Positions 33,798-43,900 of a DNA stretch of 64,000 nt are shown in pieces; the stretch's first letter is position 1; each line of letters begins with the position of its first letter. Location of the stretch: NCBI RefSeq assembly GCF_011290685.1, contig NZ_JAANYN010000002.1, positions 861,347-925,346 of the forward strand, given 5' to 3'. The translations under genes and the position numbers were made by a program. Under the pieces are notes generated by a model. That model did no database searches and was not told the DNA's origin. It saw only the letters and a program-made list of their open reading frames with translations. The DNA comes from Cyclobacterium plantarum (GTDB lineage: Bacteria; Bacteroidota; Bacteroidia; Cytophagales; Cyclobacteriaceae).

Positions 33798-34325
33798 ATG
33801 CCCTCTTCATATACCATCAAAGACCAGGAAGCCCTTCATTTTGTAACCTTCACTGTTCACCAATGGGTAGATGTCTTTACAAGGAATGATTATGTTGAGA
33901 TCATTATTGAAAGTATGAACTACTGCCAAAAAGCCAAAGGATTAAAGGTGCATGCCTGGGTTATCATGAGCAATCATTGTCACTTTATTTTGAGCAGTGC
34001 CAAGGAACCACTAAGTGATATCATCAGGGATTTCAAGAAATTCACGGCCAAAAAAATCGTTGAAGAGATTCAGAATAATGAAAGAGAAAGCAGAAAAAAG
34101 TGGCTTTTATGGTTATTCCAAAAAAATGGACAGATATGGTTTTGGGAAAAGGGATACCATGGGATCGAGATTTTCTCTCAAAAGTTATTCGCATCAAAAG
34201 TAAATTACATTCACTTCAACCCTGTAAAAGCCGGCATTGTTGAAAAAGAAGAAGAATACCTAAACAGCAGTTGTGGAGAATATTATGGTGTAAGAAAAAG
34301 TAAAATCATTCTGGCTACGGATTGA
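33798..34325 (+). CDS. REP-associated tyrosine transposase (RAYT, Y1_Tnp family)
   Basis: A 175-residue transposase-like HUH nuclease. The HUH motif is in VHAWVIMSNHCHFIL (His60-Cys-His62), and the helix with the likely nucleophile is FASKVNYIHFNPVKAGIV (Tyr137). The ATG at 33798 gives the usual N-terminus (MPSSYTIKDQEALHFVTFT); a longer reading frame from 33729 has no support. There is one copy, apparently intact. It lies between palindrome arrays A and B, with a third array (C) 2.3 kb away, as RAYTs do with the REP sequences they mobilise in other bacteria. Confidence 0.9.
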   Translation: MPSSYTIKDQEALHFVTFTVHQWVDVFTRNDYVEIIIESMNYCQKAKGLKVHAWVIMSNHCHFILSSAKEPLSDIIRDFKKFTAKKIVEEIQNNERESRKKWLLWLFQKNGQIWFWEKGYHGIEIFSQKLFASKVNYIHFNPVKAGIVEKEEEYLNSSCGEYYGVRKSKIILATD

Positions 34326-34348
34326 AAATACTATTTTAGTAGTAGGAA

Positions 34349-34683
34349 CGTGCGCGAAAACAGGATTGCAAATCCTGTTTATCTATCGTCCGACATTGCA
34401 AATGTCGGACAGCACGGCAGCACCGCTCCGCGGAATTTGTAATTCCGTGGTACAGATGAGGGAGATTTGTAATCCCCGGACGCGCACGAAAGCAGGATTG
34501 CAAATCCTGTTTATCTATCGTCCGACATTACAAATGTCGGACAGCGCGGCAGCACGGCTATGCGGAATTTGCAATTCTGTGGTACAGATGACGGGGGATT
34601 TGTAATCCCCGAATGGTCACGAAAGCAGGATTGCAAATCCTGAGTATCTGCCGTCCGACATTGCAAATGTCGGACAGCGCGGC
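34349..34683. repeat. Palindrome array B (RAYT-associated)
   Basis: Ten palindromes between the transposase stop and the stop of the BNR-4 gene. Cores start at 34365, 34395, 34435, 34465, 34497, 34527, 34567, 34598, 34630 and 34660. Steps are 30-32 bp except for two of 40, where an 8-bp insert (GCAGCACG-like) lies between H4 and H1. The order is H3-H4, then two full H1-H2-H3-H4 units. The array ends a few bases before the stop codon of the gene coming from the other side. Confidence 0.9.
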
Positions 34684-34691
34684 TAGGGTGG

Positions 34692-36092
34692 CTATTCCAG
34701 CTCCAACAGATAAAGCTGGCTTGGGCCGGGATGGGGTTCGGGATGGGGACGGTCCCTGTTTCGGGGCAGGGTCTCCCATTTAAGAAGGTATGTTTTGCCG
34801 TTTTCGGCATGGCCCATATCAGAAGCAGAACGGACCGCTAATCCAGGAAAATCACCTTCTGGTTCCAAACCTGAAATATACGTTTCGGGTTTCAGCACTT
34901 CTCCTATGGGATTCAGGTCCTTGTCCAGCAAAATGGTGCCCTCGCCATATTCCACATGATGGTATCCCAGTTCATAATTTCCATCCTCCCGCCTTTCAAA
35001 GGCTCCTACACGGACTTCAAAATCAATGCTTCCCCGACCTGAAAATTCCCAGCGGTAATTCCAATCGGTCACCTGCTTGTAAGTCCATTCTCCATCTTTG
35101 GCCCTGGCCACATAAAATTGAAGGTTGCCAGCTTCATCGTATTTGTGGTAAGCCATCAAAGCATGCTGATTTTCATCCAGGCAAAGTTTAGCGGCAAGGT
35201 TGATGATACCACCACCCGGAGGGATGGGGTCAACGATCACCGATTCCTGGTCAATGGTTACCGGAATGCTAACCGCCTGGCCGAAAGCATTGTACCAATT
35301 AATCATATCCGGACTTTTGATATAGGATAAATCATGGTTGGTTTCGCAGTCAGGCGTATCCCGCCATACCCAATACATGTGGTACCAATTATCTTCATGG
35401 AGGGACGGCTGGGAAGCATAGGCATTCATTTCCCCTTTTCCATCTGTTAAGGGTGCATCCAGAAGTCTGGACCATTTTCCCGATTCAGTGTCGTAAATAT
35501 TATAAATTTCATTCCCATTACCGCTTCCCCCATCGCGGTAATGAAAAATCAATTCCCCTTCCCTGGTGGTCATGAATTTGGGATAGGTACAACGCTTCTC
35601 GTCCCTGCCTACCATTTCCATTTCCTGTTCCAGCGAGCTGATATCATTTGGTCTGCTGGATTTAAAATAGGTAATGGGATGCACATGCATGTTTCCCGAT
35701 AGGTGGATATAGCCTTCCTTGTCTATACCAAAGGTAACGGAGTTGTGGCTGTCCCAATTGAGGATGGTGCTGGTACCTTCCCCTTCCTCCCTGTCAAATA
35801 CAGGTAGGGTATACAACTCAAAGCTTGCTTCATCAAGGTTACGCTGGCCGACGGTCATGTGCCGGTCTTCGTTATAATAGGCAATGTATTGCCTGTCTCC
35901 ATGGGTCATCAGGGAAAATCCCACGGGATGTCCTGACCAAACACGATCTATGGGTATGCTTTTTTGCAAGGCCTTTCCCTGATCTCTTTCATCAATGATG
36001 ATGGGACCTTCTTCTTGACCCCCAGAACAGGAGAACAGTACATTGGATAACAGGGCAAGGCAGGCAAAAAGTAAGTTGGAATACTTCATCAT
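34692..36092 (-). CDS. BNR-4 family secreted protein, possible polysaccharide lyase (PUL)
   Basis: A lipoprotein of 466 residues (lipobox LFSCSG, Cys near 22). The ATG at 36090-36092 is preferred; a TTG precedes it. The body looks like a seven-bladed propeller of the BNR_4 type. It has motifs such as NWDSHNSVTFGIDKEGYIHLSGNMH and YPKFMTTREGELIFHYRDGGSGNG with conserved His, Tyr and Arg, as seen in ulvan/rhamnogalacturonan lyase families PL24/PL25/PL40. Whether it is a lyase here is unproven. The last ~15 residues contain an unusual RPHPEPHPGPSQ stretch. Confidence 0.75.
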   Translation of the reverse strand: MMKYSNLLFACLALLSNVLFSCSGGQEEGPIIIDERDQGKALQKSIPIDRVWSGHPVGFSLMTHGDRQYIAYYNEDRHMTVGQRNLDEASFELYTLPVFDREEGEGTSTILNWDSHNSVTFGIDKEGYIHLSGNMHVHPITYFKSSRPNDISSLEQEMEMVGRDEKRCTYPKFMTTREGELIFHYRDGGSGNGNEIYNIYDTESGKWSRLLDAPLTDGKGEMNAYASQPSLHEDNWYHMYWVWRDTPDCETNHDLSYIKSPDMINWYNAFGQAVSIPVTIDQESVIVDPIPPGGGIINLAAKLCLDENQHALMAYHKYDEAGNLQFYVARAKDGEWTYKQVTDWNYRWEFSGRGSIDFEVRVGAFERREDGNYELGYHHVEYGEGTILLDKDLNPIGEVLKPETYISGLEPEGDFPGLAVRSASDMGHAENGKTYLLKWETLPRNRDRPHPEPHPGPSQLYLLELE

Positions 36093-36117
36093 CAAGTCAT
36101 TTTTTTATTTGAGCAAA

Positions 36118-36588
36118 CTACTTCCATTCTGCTAAATCATAACCAATGGCCAGAGCCATGGTCATTTCCGCCACGTCTAAAAAGTGACTTGGATTCCAAT
36201 CACTAAAACCCGAAATATTTACCATTTCCCGCTCTGCCCTTTGGGCAAACCTGGACTCTCCGGTCAATCTGTAGGCATAGCTCAGGTGAAAAATCCTTCT
36301 CAATGCCTCCCTGGAAACAGAAAGCAACCTTCTGCCTATTTGTTTTCTTTCCAACAGGTCTTCACCAATGATTTGATCGGATTCCTGAACAATGGCCTGA
36401 TGCAAGTCATTCCATCGCTGGTCATTCTCTATTAACCCTTTAATTTCAACTTCTCCCTCCTCCATCAACAAAATCCTGGGATGACTGGTAACCGGCAGTT
36501 CCTTTGGAACCAGCTGAGCCCTTACCGGTGAAAAGGCAAGCATCATTCCTAAAAGGAAAAATTTACAGGCCAGTAATTCGAATTTCAT
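36118..36588 (-). pseudogene. Truncated heparinase II/III-like lyase (N-terminal fragment)
   Basis: 156 codons with a normal start and signal peptide (SPVRAQ). The sequence IGRRLLSVSREALRRIFHLS to DWNPSHFLDVAEMTMALAIG matches the N-terminal part of the 632-residue lyase at 37013-38911 (IGRRLLSTSRDMLHRV, DWNPSHFLDVAEMSTAVALA). It then ends at a TAG, 25 bp before the BNR-4 gene start. About three quarters of a lyase is missing, so it is a remnant. The repeat array C lies just before it. Confidence 0.85.
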
Positions 36589-36618
36589 GTTTGTTATCGT
36601 TTGTTTTTAATTAAAACG

Positions 36619-36990
36619 CTCCGCGGAATTTGTAATTCCGTGGTGCAGATGAGGGGGATTTGTAATCCCCGGACGCACACGAAAGCAGGATTACAAATCC
36701 TGAGTATCTATCGTACGACATTACAAATGTCGCACAGCGCGGCTCCGCGGAATTTGTAATTCCGTGGTACAGATGAAGGGGATTTGTAATCCCCGGATGG
36801 ACACGAAAGCAGGATTGCAAATCCTGTTTATCTGTCTTCCAACATTACAAATGTCGGACAGCAGGGCTCTGCGGAATTTGTAATTCCGTGGTGCAGATGA
36901 GGGGGATTTGTAATCCCCGAATGGACACGAAAGCAGGATTACAAATCCTGCTTATCTGTCGTCCGACATTGCAAATGTCGGACAGCACGG
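36619..36990. repeat. Palindrome array C: three exact 124-bp units (RAYT-associated)
   Basis: Twelve palindromes in three head-to-tail units with starts at 36621, 36745 and 36869, each exactly 124 bp. Core starts are 36628, 36658, 36690, 36720, 36752, 36782, 36814, 36844, 36876, 36906, 36938 and 36968, so the steps are 30, 32, 30, 32 throughout. Per unit: H1 GGAATTTGTAATTCC, H2 GGGATTTGTAATCCC, H3 AGGATTACAAATCCT, H4 CCGACATTACAAATGTCGG. The arms vary between units with some paired changes, and loops are TGT/TGC or ACA/GCA. Linkers (for example GGACGCACACGAAAG) are also conserved. Confidence 0.95.
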
Positions 36991-37012
36991 AAATGTCGCA
37001 CAACACGTCTTT

Positions 37013-38911
37013 TTACATCTCTGAAAGCCTGACCTCAATTGTTCCTTCTCCGTTTTCCAGGGTCCAGGCCGGAATCCTGATTTCCAGGCGCTTCAACCCT
37101 TCGATCTGCCGGTCCAGTTCCAAGGGGGCCGGGTCCAGTGAGATCACGGATATCCTCAAGTCCGGGTGCGATAGGTTTTCCAGTTTTACGGATTTTCCGT
37201 CCTGTTTTAAAATGGCTCCTCCATCCACAATTTCCACTTCAGCCTGGGTCATCAGTTGCCAGGTGATGGATTTGGTATTCTCGTTGGTTTTGATCTGGTC
37301 TTCAATAATGATGGATTGATTGTCCGGTTTGATGAATTTCCTGGTGGCTGCGGTTAAATTATCTCCAAAGACTGCTCCCATATCAAAAGTAGCAGTTGGC
37401 TGAGGACCATCCTCAAAATTAGTAAGGCTTGCAAAGCCTTCATTGACGTGCAATTCATCATTTACGGTCAAGGTGCTGTGACCATAATTGTTTTTGGTCA
37501 ACAGCGTCCAGCGTTCACAATCCTGGCACCTGCCCCAAAGGTCAAAACCAGTAATCTCAAGTTCGTTGTAGGATTGGTTTCCGGGATCAATGACCCACCT
37601 TACCCCATTCAATTCCCATATAAAAGAACCGGCATCCATATTGCCATGGCTGATGGTGGCTTTCCCCCCTTTACCCCCAAAATAATAACTGTTTGGACCT
37701 TCATTGCCATCCCTGAGGATAACGATGGGATTAGCACCATCTCCTTTCCAGGCCAGTGGCAATTCTTCCTTTTCCTCCGCCTCAAACTGCGATAGCCAAA
37801 CCAGGCCGGCTCCGGCCAGGCGGTTGAGTTTGCCCATGTCCTCCACAGGCTGGGTGAATTTATCCTTTTCGATATACAATGGATTCCCTGTTTTGGTACC
37901 AAACCAGGCCATAATGATATCTCCACCGGTTCCATGTTTGTCCCCACAATCGGCATAGTTATAATACCAGCCCGATGGAGCAATACTCAATTTTCTGAAT
38001 TTGGCACTTTCTTTAAAGGAAGGGTATTCGGCTATTCCAAAATCAGTTCCAAAGGCAGTTTCCAACATAGCAGAAGTCAGGACCGAAAAACTGGTACCAT
38101 AACTCCAGTAGGTAGATCCTTCCGGGTAAACCCCATCCGGGCCGTATTCTGCCAGGGCATGGGGCATGCCCTCCAGCGAACGGGAAATGGTTTTGGCAGC
38201 TAACTCGGGGTCCTTTTCGGCAATCATAATGGAAGCAGCGATCATTCCTGCATTACAGACCTGGTTCCAATTGTTGGTACCGTCAATCCATCCACGATTG
38301 CCTTCCCAACTGGGCTTGATGCCCTTTTCAATCAGGGCTGTTTTTGCCATTTCTACTGTGGATTTGGGCAGGTCCTCTCCCACCCAGTCAATGGCCAGGG
38401 CCACGGCAGTAGACATTTCGGCCACATCCAGAAAATGAGAGGGGTTCCAGTCTGTGAAATTGCAGACGGCAATTAATTCTTCATTGATTTTTTCCAGCAT
38501 CCTATCGTCTTTCTCCAACCGGTAGGCAATACCCAACACATTGACCCGGTGCAGCATGTCCCTGGAGGTACTCAGCAACCGGCGACCGATCATGTTCCTG
38601 GTCAGGGCAGGTTGTTCCATCACCTCCATGGCATTGGCTTTTATTGCCGCATAATAATTACCCACCACCTCATCATTCCGGATTTTTCTTTTGAGGTTCC
38701 TTTCCAGGGCCGGGCTGAGGCCCAGTTTGGGACTGGATTTCCGCAGGTTGCGCTTGATGTAGTTTACTGTAATTGGATTCTCCAGCTTGTGTCGATCCTG
38801 TTTAAATGGTGTATTGACATTATTTGTAGACGGTATTGCGGATAACTGTGCAGGTCCCACAAAAATCCCTGCAATCAGGAAGAGAAACAAGATTAATTTT
38901 GGGTTTTTCAT
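37013..38911 (-). CDS. Heparinase II/III-like polysaccharide lyase (PUL)
   Basis: An exported protein of 632 residues. The signal peptide (to about AQLSA) is followed by an alpha/alpha toroid (about 60-350; NWNQVCNAGMIAASIMIAEK, EGSTYWSYGTSFSVLTSAML) and a heparinase-type beta-sheet domain (about 370-630) with ISHGNMDAGSFIWELNGVRW. Conserved Asn, His and Tyr of the lyase fold are visible in these segments. It belongs to a different branch from the lyase at 28921-30873. It is downstream of susD; a strong terminator lies in between at 39032-39063, so it may have its own promoter or be attenuated. Confidence 0.88.
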   Translation of the reverse strand: MKNPKLILFLFLIAGIFVGPAQLSAIPSTNNVNTPFKQDRHKLENPITVNYIKRNLRKSSPKLGLSPALERNLKRKIRNDEVVGNYYAAIKANAMEVMEQPALTRNMIGRRLLSTSRDMLHRVNVLGIAYRLEKDDRMLEKINEELIAVCNFTDWNPSHFLDVAEMSTAVALAIDWVGEDLPKSTVEMAKTALIEKGIKPSWEGNRGWIDGTNNWNQVCNAGMIAASIMIAEKDPELAAKTISRSLEGMPHALAEYGPDGVYPEGSTYWSYGTSFSVLTSAMLETAFGTDFGIAEYPSFKESAKFRKLSIAPSGWYYNYADCGDKHGTGGDIIMAWFGTKTGNPLYIEKDKFTQPVEDMGKLNRLAGAGLVWLSQFEAEEKEELPLAWKGDGANPIVILRDGNEGPNSYYFGGKGGKATISHGNMDAGSFIWELNGVRWVIDPGNQSYNELEITGFDLWGRCQDCERWTLLTKNNYGHSTLTVNDELHVNEGFASLTNFEDGPQPTATFDMGAVFGDNLTAATRKFIKPDNQSIIIEDQIKTNENTKSITWQLMTQAEVEIVDGGAILKQDGKSVKLENLSHPDLRISVISLDPAPLELDRQIEGLKRLEIRIPAWTLENGEGTIEVRLSEM

Positions 38912-39031
38912 GTTTTTTAAAGGTTATTCAATATTTCATGTTTTTTTTATTGTTTTTTTTCTGTTTCCTTAAATATAATCATTGTTTACATTTTTGACCC
39001 TCCTATACCTATCCACTCATGTAAAATAATT

Positions 39032-39063
39032 AAAAAACCTGCCCTTAAAAGGACAGGTTTTTT
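39032..39063 (-). terminator. Terminator or attenuator after susD
   Basis: AAAAAACCTG and CAGGTTTTTT form a perfect 10-bp stem around CCCTTAAAAGGA. The A- and T-runs make it work in either direction. It separates susCD from the lyase gene, which suggests more transporter than lyase transcript. Confidence 0.8.
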
Positions 39064-39104
39064 GAAAATTCATTTATTCTGAAATTCTTTATACCTTATG
39101 ATTA

Positions 39105-40895
39105 TTATTCCCATCCGGGATTTTGCTGTAGGTTGGGGTTCTGTGCCAAATCATCCAGTGGAATCGGCCATAAATAATCCTTACTTTCGTCAAAAACGGG
39201 GTCTGCCCAATCTGTATTTTTATACACATCGATATAGGTTTTTCCATTGTCAGGATCCACACTGGTTTGAATGATCGCATTCTCGTACCTGGCTTCGGCT
39301 TCTGCATTCCACTGTATACCCATATCCGGCTTCTCGAGTTTTTTGCCCTGCTTCCACCTCCTCAGATCATCATACCGGAATCCTTCCATAAACAATTCAA
39401 TCCTTCTCTCTCTCCTGATTTCTACCAATAAAGGAGAAATTCCATCATTCGCATACCTAGGATCCATAGGAGGATTCATATCAAGGTGAGGCATGGCTAC
39501 TCTGTCACGTAATAAATTGATACTCATGTCCAGGTCGGCTTGGGTGATCTCACCCAATTCTGCTTTTGCTTCCGCAAAATTCAACAAGGCCTCTGCAAAA
39601 CGCAAAATGATAGCAGGAGTTTCGGCAGTATTATAAGCCTTTCCGATCATGTCATTTGCATTGTAATGCTTGATCTGGTGGTAACCTGTAGATGAAGTTC
39701 TGCCTCCCTGCTGACCTTGTATCCTAGGGTAATCCCTTCCGTCTGCGTTGTGGTACATGTAAAACTCAGAATCATCCGGGTGCAGAATGGTCTGCCTTAA
39801 CCTGGGGTCCCTATTTTCAAAAACATCCTCTATGGAATCATCTCCCTGATAAAGTGGGGACAAGGTAATTGGCAAACCATCTTCACAAAGGTAGTCCTCA
39901 ACAAAATTACGGGTGGCTCCTCCGGAATAGTTAAAATAACTCTGCACATGATTGGTCAATATCCCTAATTGGTACCGCCTCCAGACCATGACTTCGGGAT
40001 TTCCGGAAACATCCAATACACGATGATAGGCATTATAGTCGTGAAGCGGATCACCAGTGGTGTATAGCATATAAGGACCATTGTCCATCAACTCTTTGGC
40101 TGCATCTGCTGCTTCCCTCAACCACATTTCGGGGTTTGAACCACCATGGTATTTTCTCCAGGTACCTTCAAAAAGGCATACCCTGGATTTTACCAAAAGC
40201 GCTGCCCATCGATTGAGCCTTCCCGGCTCATTGCCGTCTCCCCAGTCATCCGGAATATGGGTAGTCGCAAAATTCAGGTCTTCCAGCACATTGTCCATCA
40301 CTTGTTCACGAGGCATCCTTTCTGCAAAAAGCTCTTCAGAATCCACATTTAGTTCCCTTTCTACCCAAGGGGCATCGCCAAACATTTTGACAATATGGTG
40401 ATAAAACCAACCGCGAAATAGTCGGGCTTCTCCAACATATTTGTTGCGAACCTCATCAGAAATAGCTGCCTTGGGGTAATTTTCCAGTCCAATGTTAATG
40501 GCTCGGACAAAGTTCCACCCCCTATAGCCATACCATTGATTGGCTATCCCTGAGGAAGTGGTGGGGACAACCTGTCGGCCAGCCCTTACCTGTTGAAAAG
40601 GACGATGTCTTTCATGGTTTGGCGCCAGGTTGTCTGCAAAACCATCCACATGGTAATAACTGGCCAATTGGCTGTCAAACCCATCATCATGTCCCAGCAT
40701 AATGGGAATATTCACATCGTCTTGGGACATGTGGTAAAAGGTATTGTTATACGTTGCCAGGTCATTTTCCGTATTCCAGAACGTTTCGTTACTGACCTGG
40801 TCCAAAGGAAGCCGTTCCAGGAATTCATCATTACAGGCCCCGAGCATCAAAAAACTCAGCAGTACAAGCCTGAAATATATTTTGTAATTTTTCAT
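39105..40895 (-). CDS. susD: SusD/RagB-family nutrient-binding outer-membrane lipoprotein
   Basis: The glycan-binding partner of the SusC transporter, on the cell surface. It is 596 residues with a lipobox LGAC (Cys21) followed by the usual NDEFLERLPLDQVSNETFW. Helical TPR-type repeats cover the middle, with the family motif LPLDQVSNETFW at about 29-40 and, near the end, ERRIELFMEGFRYDDLRRWK and LWPIPLDDLAQNPNLQQNPGW. It lies 20 bp after the susC stop. Binding specificity cannot be deduced. Confidence 0.95.
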   Translation of the reverse strand: MKNYKIYFRLVLLSFLMLGACNDEFLERLPLDQVSNETFWNTENDLATYNNTFYHMSQDDVNIPIMLGHDDGFDSQLASYYHVDGFADNLAPNHERHRPFQQVRAGRQVVPTTSSGIANQWYGYRGWNFVRAINIGLENYPKAAISDEVRNKYVGEARLFRGWFYHHIVKMFGDAPWVERELNVDSEELFAERMPREQVMDNVLEDLNFATTHIPDDWGDGNEPGRLNRWAALLVKSRVCLFEGTWRKYHGGSNPEMWLREAADAAKELMDNGPYMLYTTGDPLHDYNAYHRVLDVSGNPEVMVWRRYQLGILTNHVQSYFNYSGGATRNFVEDYLCEDGLPITLSPLYQGDDSIEDVFENRDPRLRQTILHPDDSEFYMYHNADGRDYPRIQGQQGGRTSSTGYHQIKHYNANDMIGKAYNTAETPAIILRFAEALLNFAEAKAELGEITQADLDMSINLLRDRVAMPHLDMNPPMDPRYANDGISPLLVEIRRERRIELFMEGFRYDDLRRWKQGKKLEKPDMGIQWNAEAEARYENAIIQTSVDPDNGKTYIDVYKNTDWADPVFDESKDYLWPIPLDDLAQNPNLQQNPGWE

Positions 40896-40915
40896 TATTT
40901 CTTGCTTTTAAATGT

Positions 40916-43900
40916 TTAGAAAGTAATCCTAGCACCTATGGTATAAATACGTTGCATCGGGTACTCTATAGCCCCTTCCCATATGGTTTCAGGATCCAAT
41001 GGTGGTCTGATGGGAGAATATTCCCAAAGGTTCATGCCTGCAAAGTAAATATTCGCACTTTGGAAACCGATGGTTTCCATCCAGCTGTAGGGTAGGTTGT
41101 ACCCTAAATTCACATTCTTCAAACGAATATAGCCGGCATTTTGCAGGAATCTGGTCTGCGGCTGAATGTTTTTCTTGTCATTGGTGGAGATATGGGGATG
41201 GGGAAAATAGGCATCCCTGTTGTCCTCAGACCAGGAATCTTCTATGAAATACCGTTCCACATGACCTGCATTGAATGGGAAAAACCAGGTCCAGTTTCCC
41301 GAAGTAGGCCAGTGGTCCCTGCTCCAAACTCCCTGGAAAAACAGGTTCAAGGTGAAGTTTCTCCATTGCAGGTTATTGTTGATACCGAAACTGTACCTAG
41401 GCGTGGAGTTGCCTATGATCCTCCTGTCGCCAGGATTTTCTAAAGTATTGTTCCCGGGTGTGATCTCACCATCGTTATTTAGATCTGCATACTGTATATC
41501 TCCCTCTCTCCAGTTGGCTCCCAGAAATGTTTGGTCCGGCGCGTTATCCACTTCCTCCTGGGTTTGAAAAATACCCACCGTTTCATAGCCCCAAATCTCA
41601 TTTAGCATTTGGCCTTCATAATATTGGTTTCCTGAGGGAAGGGCTCCCGCTGGATTATCAAATCGGGTAATCTTAGCTTGCCAATCGGACAAGGCCAGGG
41701 TCACATCATAATTTAGATCTGATGACACCTGATTCCTGTAAGTCAATGCCATTTCCCATCCGTAAGTCCTCAAATCAGCCGCATTGGATTGGGGTGCACC
41801 TGTTCCCAAAATGGATGGATATCGCTGCGCCATCAACATGTCTTTGGTATCCCTGGTATATACATCAATGGAACCATCCAGCTTACCCCCGAACATGGTA
41901 AAGTCCAGCCCAATATTCTGAGAGATTACGGTTTCCCAGGTTAAGGTGGGACTCACGAGGCCTGCAGGAGAAACGTAAGGCGTACGTTGTCCAGCCGACA
42001 TCATAAAGGGTGATTGTCCTATACCCATAGTTGGAATGTAAGGATACCATATAGGGTTATCGTTTTGATCCACCAATAATTGGTTACCTAATTGTCCATA
42101 GGAAGCCCTAATTTTCAACTCATCCAACCAGTTGGAAGATCCTGCCATCCAGTTTTCATTGCTAATCCTCCACCCTACTGATAAGGAAGGGAAAAAACCG
42201 AATCGGTCATCGGTCGGGAACCTTGATGTTCCATCATAACGGCCGTTAGATTCGATCAGGTACCGGTCATCAAAGATATAATTGACCCTGTAAAATGCGC
42301 CTCTCAGGCCCATGTGGTTTTGTCCACCAAAGGTTTGTTGCAAACCAATGGTCGCATTAAGGTCCTGGATCAATGGAGTAATCAGGGTGTTGTTTTGGGC
42401 CCTCACGTATTTATTTTGGCCCCATTCCTGATTATAACCCACCATGGTGTTCAGTTTGTGCTTTTCAGGTAAATCAAACACGTAATCTGCCACCGCATTG
42501 ATTACATAATACTGATTCATGTCGTTGCGCTCATTGATAAAATCATTACCACTGAACCCATTACTGATCATGTCATTGGGATTCCTCAGGTCATTGTTGA
42601 CAATTTCCACCTTGCTGGCCACATCCTGCCGTGTCCTGTTGTAGAAATTATAGGCAAAATTGGCCCTGACGGACAAGCCTTTTACCGGAGTAAGTTCTAT
42701 TCCCTGATCCAACCAGATGTCGTTGGATCTCCACTGCGACCTGCCGCCATCCTCCAGGTAAGGCCAGAAATTGGTGCCACCAAAATACATGCCTATGTAT
42801 TGCTCATATTGCCCCCTATCTCCCGCTTCCAGGTATTGGGGCAAATCAGGGAATTGAATGGGCATAATGGGGTTTACCCTTGCCAGTGAATTGATATTGA
42901 CATCCCAGTTGTAGAAATACGGTTTGTCGCTTTTCTGGGTATTGACAATCACTTTTTCGGTCAGCTTCAACCAATCGGTAACCTGAAAATCACCTTTCAT
43001 GAGCACATTGTACCTCTTGAAATTTTCATTGCGGTCAGAATTCAAATAGCCATCCTTACTCAAATGACCGAAGGATACAAAAAAGCTGGAAGTTTCAGAC
43101 CCCCCAGAAATCGTCAGGTCATGCTGTTGGGTGGGGGCAAAATCGGTCATGATATTGTCCTGGTAATTGTTGAAACCATAAAACCTCAACGCTCCGTCGA
43201 CAACTCGCCATTCGTTTTCGGGTATTGGATTTTCAGACCACCTTCTGGTTCCTTCCACCCAGTCCGGATCATAGGAAGGCACCCCATTGGTACGGATATT
43301 GGCAATGTTTCTGGCATTGACAAAATCATGGGGATCGGTGATAGGATCCATATTGAATATGGGCTTGGCCAGGGAAAACTGACTGTTAAGGCTCACATTT
43401 ACTTTTCCTGCTTTACCACTTTTTGTGGTTACCAATATCACCCCAAAAGCTGCCCTGGCACCATATACCGCAGCCGCTGAGGCATCTTTCAACACAGAAA
43501 CACTTTCTATATCGTTCGGATTGAGCTGGTTGAGATCCATGGGCACATTGTCCACAAGTACCAGTGGTTGACCTCCATTAATAGAAGTAAAACCTCTGAT
43601 ATTAAAAGAAGGGCTTTGAGAAGGATCACCATTTTGTGGCTCTATATTCAAGTTAGGAATTACTCCTTGCAACCCTTCAGCCACATTGGCTACAGGCCGG
43701 TTCACCAATCGGTCAGATCCGGCTACACCAACCGCTCCGGTCAGGTTAACTTTCTGCTGGGTACCATAACCGACCACCACCACTTCATCCAGCGCCTGTG
43801 CACTTTCTGTCAGGGTAATATCAATGGTGGACCTGTTATTTACTGGTACCGTCTGGCTTTCAAAGCCGATAAAGGAGAAAACCAGAGAAGCACCATCCGG

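Noticed and set aside
33541-36995. CRISPR array
   Set aside because: The regular spacing is tempting, but the sequences between cores are conserved linkers and not unique spacers, the repeats are palindromes in both orientations, and no cas gene is nearby.
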